NCBI RefSeq assembly: GCF_016031615.1
Contig: NZ_JACYXC010000001.1
Span: 744,001 to 808,000 of the forward strand
Direction of reading: 5' to 3'
Source of the DNA: Streptomyces pactum
Lineage (GTDB): Bacteria > Actinomycetota > Actinomycetes > Streptomycetales > Streptomycetaceae
DNA: 64,000 bases
This document shows positions 38,400 through 45,221 of the stretch, piece after piece. Position 1 is the stretch's first letter. The number at the start of each line of letters is the position of its first letter. Under the pieces are notes generated by a model. That model did not search any database. It was given only the letters and a program-made list of their open reading frames with translations, and was not told the origin of the DNA. The translations under genes and the position numbers were made by a program.

Positions 38400-38846
38400 T
38401 CAGCGCAGTCCGCCGGAGTGCGGCCCGTACATGTCCAGCAGCCGGGTGCGCGCGCTCTGCAGCCGCTCCCCCATCGCCTGGGCGCAGGCGAGGACGAGCT
38501 CGTAGCCGATCGCGGTGTCCTCCTGGCAGAGCCGGCGCACCACCGCGGCGTCGAACTCATGGGCGCGCACCGGGCTGAGCGCCTCCGCGCCCAGGTGCCA
38601 CCCGCCGGGGGGAAAGAGCCAGGACCAGCCGACCAGCTCCCCCGGCCCCAGGGTCTCGATCACCGCGGAGCGTCTGCCGGGGACCCGCATGTCGAGGGTG
38701 ACCGAACCGGTGCGCACCACCCAGAAGCGGTCCGCCCGGCCGCCTTCCTCGAAAAGGCGGGTGCCGGCGTCGAAGGACACGTCGTGGGCGAGCGACAGCA
38801 GGCGTTCCCGGTGCTCTGCGGTCAGCCCGTGGAGGAGTCCGCTCAT
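38400..38846 (-). CDS. Stand-alone cyclic-nucleotide-binding domain protein
   Basis: A 148-aa protein that is almost entirely one cNMP-binding (Crp-type) domain: FDAGTRLFEEGGRADRFWVV, GSVTLDMRVPGRRSAVIETL, GPGELVGWSWLFPPGGWHLG. The C-terminal helix carries no helix-turn-helix, so it is not a Crp-type activator by itself. The canonical phosphate-binding cassette residues are only partly kept, so ligand binding is uncertain. It is divergent from phosphoketolase across 209 bases and may sense metabolic or redox state for it. Confidence 0.85.
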   Translation of the reverse strand: MSGLLHGLTAEHRERLLSLAHDVSFDAGTRLFEEGGRADRFWVVRTGSVTLDMRVPGRRSAVIETLGPGELVGWSWLFPPGGWHLGAEALSPVRAHEFDAAVVRRLCQEDTAIGYELVLACAQAMGERLQSARTRLLDMYGPHSGGLR

Positions 38847-39055
38847 GTATCAACTGTGCCGCGTCCGGTCCCGCCGCGCCCATCGGCGGCGGCTGTGGCA
38901 TGGTCGAAACCCGGGGCCGGGCCGGCATGCGCCGCCGCGGGGCGGGCAGGCGGCCCGTACACATCGCCCCGGGCCGCTCCCGGGTCACCGTGGTGCGGGC
39001 GGTGCCCGCGCCGCCGGGTGGAGGGCACACCCATGGACGTGCGGGAGGCACACGC

Positions 39056-41437
39056 ATGGAGACGGGATCCACTCCCCTCACCGACAGCGCCGTGGAGGAC
39101 CTGGACGCCCACTGGCGGGCGCTGAACTACCTCGCCGCCGGGCAGCTCTACCTGCGGGACAACGTGCTGCTCACCGAGCACCTGCGGCCGGAGCACATCA
39201 AACCCCGGCTGCTCGGACACTGGGGCACCTGTCCGGGCCTGAACCTGGTCTACACGCACCTGAACCGGGTGATCGGCGAGCGGGACCAGGACATGGTCTG
39301 CGTCTGGGGGCCCGGGCACGGCGGGCCCGCGGTGCTCGCCGGGGCGTGGCTGGACGGCAGCTACGGGGACCTGGTGCCCGACCTCGGCCGGGATCTGGCC
39401 GGGATGACCCGGCTCTTCCGGCAGTTCTCCAGCCCCGGCGGGGTGCCCAGCCACGCCGCGCCGCAGGTGCCCGGCTCCTTCCACGAGGGCGGCGAACTGG
39501 GGTACTCACTCGCGCACGCCTACGGCGCGGTGCTGGACAACCCGGGGCTGGTGGCCGCCTGCGTGATCGGCGACGGGGAGGCGGAGACCGGCCCGCTCGC
39601 GGCGTCCTGGCACGCCAACAAGTTCCTGGACCCGGTGCACGACGGGGCGGTCCTGCCGATCCTCCACCTCAACGGTTACAAGATCGCCAATCCGACGGTG
39701 GCGGCGCGGCTGCCGGAGGCGGAGCTGGACGCCCTGCTGCGCGGTTTCGGGCACGAGCCGCTGTACGTCACCGCCACCCTGGACAGCGACCCGGCCGCGG
39801 TGCACCGGGAGCTGGCCGCCGCGTTCGACCTGGCGATGGACCGGATCGCCGGGTTCCAGCGGGCCGCCCGGGAGGACGGTGACACCCGGCGGCCGCACTG
39901 GCCGGTACTGGTGCTCCGCACGCCCAAGGGGTGGACCGGCCCGGTCGAGGTGGACGGGCTGCCGGTGGCGGGCACCTGGCGCTCCCACCAGGTGCCGCTG
40001 GCCGGGGTGCGGGAGAACCCCGAGCACCTGGCGGAGCTGGACCGGTGGCTTCGCTCGTACCTGCCGCAGGAGCTGTTCGACGAGCAGGGCCGCCCCCGCC
40101 CGCCGGTGCTGGCCTGCGTGCCCGAGGGGGACCGCCGGCTGGGGGCCGGTCCGCACGCCAACGGCGGCCGGCTGCTGCGCGAGCTGCCGCTGCCGGAGCT
40201 GTCCCGGTTCGCGGTGCCGGTGGAGCGGCCCGGCGGGGGGCGGCACGAGCCGACCCGGGTGCTCGGCGGGCTGCTGCGTCAACTGATGGACGACACCGCC
40301 GAACGCCGCGACTTCCGGCTGGTGGGGCCCGACGAGACGGCGTCCAACCGGCTGCAGGAGGTCTACGCGGCGACCGACAAGGCGTGGCAGGACGGGGTCC
40401 TGGAGACCGACGAGCACCTGGGGCGGCACGGCCGGGTGATGGAGGTGCTCTCCGAGCACCTGTGCCAGGGGTGGCTGGAGGGCTATGTGCTCACCGGCCG
40501 GCACGGGCTGTTCTCCTGCTACGAGGCGTTCGCGCACATCGTCGCCAGCATGGCCGCCCAGCACGTGAAGTGGCTCGGCACCGCCCGCTCGGTCCCCTGG
40601 CGCGCCCCGGTGGCGGGCCTGAACTACCTGCTCACCTCGCACGTCTGGCGGCAGGACCACAACGGCTTCTCGCACCAGGACCCCGGCTTCGTGGACCACG
40701 TCCTGAACAAGAGCCCGGACGTGGTGCGGGTGTACCTGCCGCCGGACGCCAACACCCTGCTGTGCGTCGCCGACCACGTGCTGCGCACCCGGAACGTGGT
40801 GAACGTGGTGGTGGCGGGCAAGCAGCCCTGTTTCGACTGGCTGGGGCTGGAGGACGCCCGGAACCACTGCGCGCGGGGCGCCGGGATCTGGCCGTGGGCG
40901 GGCACCGAGCGGCCCGGCACCGGCCCGGACGTGGTGCTCGCCTGCGCCGGTGACGTCCCCACCGAGGAGGTGCTGGCCGCGGCCTCGCTGCTCCGGGAGC
41001 ACCTGCCCGACCTGGCGGTGCGGGTGGTGAACGTGGTGGACATGACCCGGCTGATGTCCCGCGAGGAGCACCCGCACGGGATGACGGAGCGGGAGTTCGA
41101 CGCGCTGTTCACCCGGGACCGGCCGGTGATCTTCGCCTACCACGGCTATCCGTGGCTGATCCACCGGCTCACCTACCGGCGGGCGGTGCACCAGCAGCTC
41201 CATGTGCGCGGCTACAAGGAGATGGGCACCACCACGACCCCGTTCGACATGGTGGTCAGCAACGACCTCGACCGGTACCGGCTGGTGATGGACGTCATCG
41301 ACCGGGTGCCCGGGCTGGCGGACCGCGCCGCCGGTCTGCGGCAGCAGATGGCGGACGTGCGGCACCGGCACCACCGCTGGATCCGGGAGCACGGCACGGA
41401 CCTGCCGGAGGTCACCGGGTGGGCCTGGCCGGGCTGA
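39056..41437 (+). CDS. Xylulose-5-P/fructose-6-P phosphoketolase
   Basis: Thiamine-diphosphate enzyme cleaving xylulose-5-P or fructose-6-P with phosphate into acetyl-phosphate plus a triose or tetrose phosphate (793 aa, normal). Conserved segments: VWGPGHGGPAVLAGAWLDGS, SHAAPQVPGSFHEGGELGYS, the thiamine motif GDGEAETGPLAASWHANKFL, GPDETASNRL, HVWRQDHNGFSHQDPGF and the C-terminal RGYKEMGTTTTPFDM. ATG 39056 has GGGAGG 7 bases upstream. It opens a short route from the pentose-phosphate pool to acetyl-CoA, which fits the zwf and gntK genes earlier in the window. Confidence 0.97.
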   Translation: METGSTPLTDSAVEDLDAHWRALNYLAAGQLYLRDNVLLTEHLRPEHIKPRLLGHWGTCPGLNLVYTHLNRVIGERDQDMVCVWGPGHGGPAVLAGAWLDGSYGDLVPDLGRDLAGMTRLFRQFSSPGGVPSHAAPQVPGSFHEGGELGYSLAHAYGAVLDNPGLVAACVIGDGEAETGPLAASWHANKFLDPVHDGAVLPILHLNGYKIANPTVAARLPEAELDALLRGFGHEPLYVTATLDSDPAAVHRELAAAFDLAMDRIAGFQRAAREDGDTRRPHWPVLVLRTPKGWTGPVEVDGLPVAGTWRSHQVPLAGVRENPEHLAELDRWLRSYLPQELFDEQGRPRPPVLACVPEGDRRLGAGPHANGGRLLRELPLPELSRFAVPVERPGGGRHEPTRVLGGLLRQLMDDTAERRDFRLVGPDETASNRLQEVYAATDKAWQDGVLETDEHLGRHGRVMEVLSEHLCQGWLEGYVLTGRHGLFSCYEAFAHIVASMAAQHVKWLGTARSVPWRAPVAGLNYLLTSHVWRQDHNGFSHQDPGFVDHVLNKSPDVVRVYLPPDANTLLCVADHVLRTRNVVNVVVAGKQPCFDWLGLEDARNHCARGAGIWPWAGTERPGTGPDVVLACAGDVPTEEVLAAASLLREHLPDLAVRVVNVVDMTRLMSREEHPHGMTEREFDALFTRDRPVIFAYHGYPWLIHRLTYRRAVHQQLHVRGYKEMGTTTTPFDMVVSNDLDRYRLVMDVIDRVPGLADRAAGLRQQMADVRHRHHRWIREHGTDLPEVTGWAWPG

Positions 41438-41850
41438 TCCGGGGCGCCGCCGGCCGCCCGCCCCGGCAGCCGGGTGGCCGCCGGCCTCCCGGACGGAAGC
41501 ACACGGGCCGGCGCGACGGGCCGGCCGGGCGCGGACCGGGGCGCCGCCGGCCGGTCCGCCACCGGCATCGCGCCGTGGCGGCGGGCCGCCGTTCCGGTCA
41601 AGCCGTTCGGACAGGTGTGCTCTTCCGGCCGGGAGGAAACGCGCACGGATCATCCCGGAACGCTCACGACACGACAGTAGAGGGACATTCCCGGTAATCC
41701 ACCGTTCCGCGGCCCCGCACCCCGTACCCTCTGCACCTTGAAATCGACGGACGCGGAAACGGCTCTCTTGAAAACCACGGACACCACGGACACGACGGAC
41801 ACCACGGACACGAAGGGCCCGGCGGCCGGCCACGAAGGGAACGAGGTCCT
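41438..41850. repeat. Gene-free spacer with a 9-bp tandem repeat
   Basis: Four copies of CSACGGACA (41775-41783, 41784-41792, 41793-41801, 41802-41810), one copy with a single change. In one frame from a TTG at 41738 they encode Thr-Asp-Thr repeats, but that frame is out of phase with the following gene and runs into it. They lie 40-75 bases upstream of the anti-sigma-like gene, where copy number could affect expression. Nothing else is recognised in the spacer. Confidence 0.6.
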
Positions 41851-42360
41851 GTGCGACGCTTCCCCCCTCCGGATGTCTTCCCCGGCCGGTGCGGGCGGTG
41901 GGCGGTGCCCCCGCCGTACCGGGTGAGGGCGCCGGTGCCGCCGTACGCCGTCCGCCCTCCCGCCGAGCACCTGGCCAAGCGGCTGCTCAAGCGGCGCTTC
42001 GACGCCCGGCAGCTGCCCGAGCTGCGGGTGCTGGTGGAGAAGTGCGCGGCCCGGGCGGGGCTCCGGGAGAGCCGCCGCGGTGACTTCGTCCTCGCCGTGG
42101 ACGAGATCGCCACCAACGCGGTGGAGCACGCCGGAGGCGCCGGCGTGCTGCTGCTGCGGCGCGTCGGCGACGAGCTGGAGTGCCGGATCACCGACTCGGG
42201 CCCGGGCTTCAGCCCGTCGCTGATCCCCCGGGTGCTGCCCGGCCTGGACGGGGCCACCAGCGGGCGGGGGCTGTGGCTGACCCAGCTGGTGACGGACCGG
42301 TTCGCGGTCGCCCGCGGGGAGCCGGGCGCGGTGGTCACCCTCGCCATGCGCCTGCCGTGA
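41851..42360 (+). CDS. HATPase anti-sigma-like ATP-binding protein
   Basis: RsbW-type protein kinase or ATP-binding regulator (169 aa). The Bergerat fold is complete: N-box DEIATNAVEHAGGA, G1 ITDSGPGFSP, G2 TSGRGLWLTQLVTD. The first 30 residues (MRRFPPPDVFPGRCGRWAVP) look non-conserved. GTG 41851 follows an ACGAGG site. In Streptomyces such proteins bind anti-anti-sigma factors or SigB-family sigmas. It has no partner gene beside it. Confidence 0.85.
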   Translation: MRRFPPPDVFPGRCGRWAVPPPYRVRAPVPPYAVRPPAEHLAKRLLKRRFDARQLPELRVLVEKCAARAGLRESRRGDFVLAVDEIATNAVEHAGGAGVLLLRRVGDELECRITDSGPGFSPSLIPRVLPGLDGATSGRGLWLTQLVTDRFAVARGEPGAVVTLAMRLP

Positions 42361-42432
42361 TCCGGGCGCGCCACGGGAGGCGGCGGCCGGTGACCTTGGT
42401 CCCCGCGCGGGGGACGGCCCCGGCGCGGGCGG

Positions 42433-42606
42433 CTACTTCGCCGTGCTGCCCAGGTAGAACAGCAGCCAGAGGAAGCCGGCGAAGACGTGCCCGGCCACCA
42501 CGTAGATGAAGACGCGCACCGCCACGGCGCGCTCCTTGTACTCCTCGGTCCCCGCGCCGCCGTTCACGGACCCGGGGCGCGGCCCGCGGGCCCGGCTGTC
42601 GGTCAT
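42433..42606 (-). CDS. DUF6126 small membrane protein
   Basis: A 57-aa protein with a charged N-terminus (MTDSRARGPRPGSVNGGAGT, EEYKERAVAVR) and a single C-terminal helix (VFIYVVAGHVFAGFLWLLFY, then LGSTAK). The pattern matches the actinobacterial DUF6126 family of unknown function. It is convergent with the anti-sigma-like gene and divergent from the beta-helix/AAA gene. Confidence 0.75.
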   Translation of the reverse strand: MTDSRARGPRPGSVNGGAGTEEYKERAVAVRVFIYVVAGHVFAGFLWLLFYLGSTAK

Positions 42607-42809
42607 CCCCCGAGTGTACGGCCGCACCCCGCGGCGCCCCCGGCGCGGGCCGCCGGCGGCACCCGGGACCGGGCCGGGACCCGCCGGACGAAGAGCGGCT
42701 GTCCCCCCAACTGCCGCCCGCCCGCGCACGCTACGGTGGGCCTTCACACACACGCGTACAGTCGCCCGCGGTTTTCGGCACGCATCAGAGGTGGGGGCAC
42801 GACAGCACC

Positions 42810-45221
42810 ATGGCACAGGGCTCGGTGGTCCAGGTGACGCACAGCGGAACGTCGCGCTGGCGGCGCCGCACAGGAGAGTACGCCTCCCTCACCGCGGCGC
42901 TGGAGGCCGCCGGCGACGGGGACGTGCTCTCCATCGCCCCCGGCACGTACCGGGAGAACGTCGTGGTCACCCGGGCGGTGACGCTGCGCGGTCCGGAGGG
43001 CGCGCGCGGCGCGGTGCGGATCGCGCCCACCGAGGGCGTGGCGCTGACCGTACGGGCCTCGGCGACCGTCCGGGACCTGCACATCGAGGGTCAGGACGCG
43101 GCCTCCCCGGCGCTGCTGGTGGAGGAGGGCGTCCCGGAGATCTCCGACGTGCGGGTGGCCACCCGGTCCGCCGTCGGGATCGAGGTGCGCGGTTCGGCCC
43201 GCCCGACGGTGCGCCGCTGCTCGGTGGACAACCCCGGCGGGATCGGTGTCAGCGTGCTCGACGGCGCCGGCGGGGTGTTCGAGGACTGCGAGGTGGTGGC
43301 GGCCGGGCAGTCCGGGGTGACGGTGCGCGGCGGCGCCCGCCCGCGGCTGGAGCGCTGCCGCGTCCACCACACCGGGGGCACCGGCGTGGTGGTCACCGGG
43401 GAGGCGAGCACGGTGGAGGCGATCGGCTGCGAGGTGTACGAGGTACGCGGGTCGGGGGTGCAGATCTCCGCCCGCGCCACCGGGCACTTCACCGACTGCC
43501 GGGTGCACCGCACCGTCTCCGACGGGATCAACCTGGACACCGACGCGGTGCTCACCCTCGCCGACTGCGACATCCACGACGTCCCGGAGAACGGGGTGGA
43601 CCTGCGGTCGCGCTCGGTGCTCACCCTCACCCGGTCCACGGTGCGCCGGTTCGGCCGCAACGGGCTGTCGGTGTGGGACCCGGGCACCCGGGTGGACGCC
43701 AACCAGTGTGAGATCCACGACAGCACCGGCGACTACCCGGCGGTGTGGGTGAGCGACGGGGCCGCCGCGGTACTGGACTCCTGCCGGGTCCGGGACGTGC
43801 CGGACGCGCTCTTCGTGCTCGACCGGGGCTCCCGGGCGGACGTGGTGGACAGCGACATCACCCAGGTCCGCAACACCGCGGTGTCGGTCAGCGACGGCGC
43901 CACCGCGCAGCTGGACGACTGCCGGATACGGGAGGCGTCCACCGGTGCCTGGTTCCGTGACCACGGCAGCGGCGGCACGCTGGCGGGCTGCACCATCGAC
44001 GCGACGACGACCGGGGTGATCGTCACCAAGGGCGCCGACCCGACCGTGGAGCGCACCACCGTCACCTCCCCCACGGAGGCGGGCTTCTACGTCTCCGCCG
44101 AGGGCCGGGGCACCTTCCGCAGCTGCCGGGTGACCGGCAGCTCCGGCTACGGCTTCCACATCATCGACGGCTGCCGCTCGACGCTGACCCGCTGCCGCAC
44201 CGAGCGGTGCGCCCGGGGCGGGTACGAGTTCGCCGAGCCCGGCCCGGTCAGCGAGGAGTGCACCAGCGACGAGAGCGCCACCGCCGTGGCGCCGCCGCAG
44301 CCGGTGCCGGCCCGGGCGGCGGTGGAGACGGTGACCACCACCGGCCTGCTGACCGGGGTCCCGGCGGCCCGGCCGGCGGCCCCGGCCGACGCGCCGGAGC
44401 CGGTGCGGGCCCGGGACGCCGGCGAGGTGCTGGGCGCGCTCGACGCGCTGGTGGGGCTGGAGAGCGTCAAGCGGGAGGTGCGGGCGCTCACCGACATGAT
44501 CGAGGTGGGGCGGCGGCGGCAGGCGGCCGGGCTGAAGGCCGCCTCGGTCCGCCGGCACCTGGTGTTCACCGGCTCCCCGGGCACCGGCAAGACCACGGTG
44601 GCCCGGCTCTACGGGGAGATCCTGCACGCCCTGGGGGTGCTGGAGCGCGGACACCTGGTGGAGGTCTCCCGGGTGGACCTGGTGGGCGAGCACATCGGCT
44701 CCACCGCGATCCGCACCCAGGAGGCGTTCGAGCGGGCGCGCGGCGGGGTGCTGTTCATCGACGAGGCGTACGCGCTGTCGCCGGAGGACGCCGGACGGGA
44801 CTTCGGCCGCGAGGCGATCGACACCCTGGTGAAGCTGATGGAGGACCATCGGGACGCGGTGGTGGTCATCGTCGCCGGGTACACCGCCGAGATGCAGCGG
44901 TTCCTGTCCGTCAACCCCGGGGTGGCCTCGCGTTTCTCGCGCACCATCACCTTCGGCGACTACGGCCCCGAGGAGCTGCTGCGGATCGTGCGGCAGCAGG
45001 CCGAGGAGCAGGAGTACCGGCTCGCCGAGGGGGCGGCGGAGGCACTGCTGAAGTACTTCACCGCCTTCCCCAAGGGCCCCGCCTTCGGCAACGGCCGTAC
45101 CGCCCGGCAGACCTTCGAGGCGATGGTGGAGCGGCACGCGGGCCGGGTCGCCCAGCTGGCCGACCCGGACACCGACGACCTCACCCTGCTCTACCCGGAG
45201 GACCTGCCCGAGCTGCCCTGA
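42810..45221 (+). CDS. Right-handed beta-helix protein fused to a CbxX/EccA-like AAA+ ATPase
   Basis: An 803-aa two-part protein. Residues about 20-480 are a right-handed parallel beta-helix of some twenty short repeats (for example RPTVRRCSVDNPGGIGVSVL, RPRLERCRVHHTGGTGVVV). After a Pro/Ala linker, residues about 535-800 form an AAA+ ATPase of the CbxX/CfqX/SpoVK type: Walker A GSPGTGKT (about 588), Walker B GGVLFIDEAYAL (about 645), and the arginine-finger region ASRFSRTITF. No signal peptide. The C-terminal part resembles the ATPase of type VII secretion EccA, but no ESX genes are near. Probably an assembly or remodelling machine; substrate unknown. Its end overlaps the convergent hydrolase gene by 31 bases. 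Confidence 0.88.
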   Translation: MAQGSVVQVTHSGTSRWRRRTGEYASLTAALEAAGDGDVLSIAPGTYRENVVVTRAVTLRGPEGARGAVRIAPTEGVALTVRASATVRDLHIEGQDAASPALLVEEGVPEISDVRVATRSAVGIEVRGSARPTVRRCSVDNPGGIGVSVLDGAGGVFEDCEVVAAGQSGVTVRGGARPRLERCRVHHTGGTGVVVTGEASTVEAIGCEVYEVRGSGVQISARATGHFTDCRVHRTVSDGINLDTDAVLTLADCDIHDVPENGVDLRSRSVLTLTRSTVRRFGRNGLSVWDPGTRVDANQCEIHDSTGDYPAVWVSDGAAAVLDSCRVRDVPDALFVLDRGSRADVVDSDITQVRNTAVSVSDGATAQLDDCRIREASTGAWFRDHGSGGTLAGCTIDATTTGVIVTKGADPTVERTTVTSPTEAGFYVSAEGRGTFRSCRVTGSSGYGFHIIDGCRSTLTRCRTERCARGGYEFAEPGPVSEECTSDESATAVAPPQPVPARAAVETVTTTGLLTGVPAARPAAPADAPEPVRARDAGEVLGALDALVGLESVKREVRALTDMIEVGRRRQAAGLKAASVRRHLVFTGSPGTGKTTVARLYGEILHALGVLERGHLVEVSRVDLVGEHIGSTAIRTQEAFERARGGVLFIDEAYALSPEDAGRDFGREAIDTLVKLMEDHRDAVVVIVAGYTAEMQRFLSVNPGVASRFSRTITFGDYGPEELLRIVRQQAEEQEYRLAEGAAEALLKYFTAFPKGPAFGNGRTARQTFEAMVERHAGRVAQLADPDTDDLTLLYPEDLPELP

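Noticed and set aside
43100..44250. Repetitive DNA in the beta-helix gene as a possible repeat array
   Set aside because: The periodicity is that of a degenerate protein repeat, not of DNA repeats such as CRISPR; there are no conserved identical units or spacers.
42810..45221. Type VII (ESX) secretion locus because of the EccA-like ATPase
   Set aside because: No EccB/C/D/E, mycosin or WXG100 genes in the flanking 10 kb on either side.
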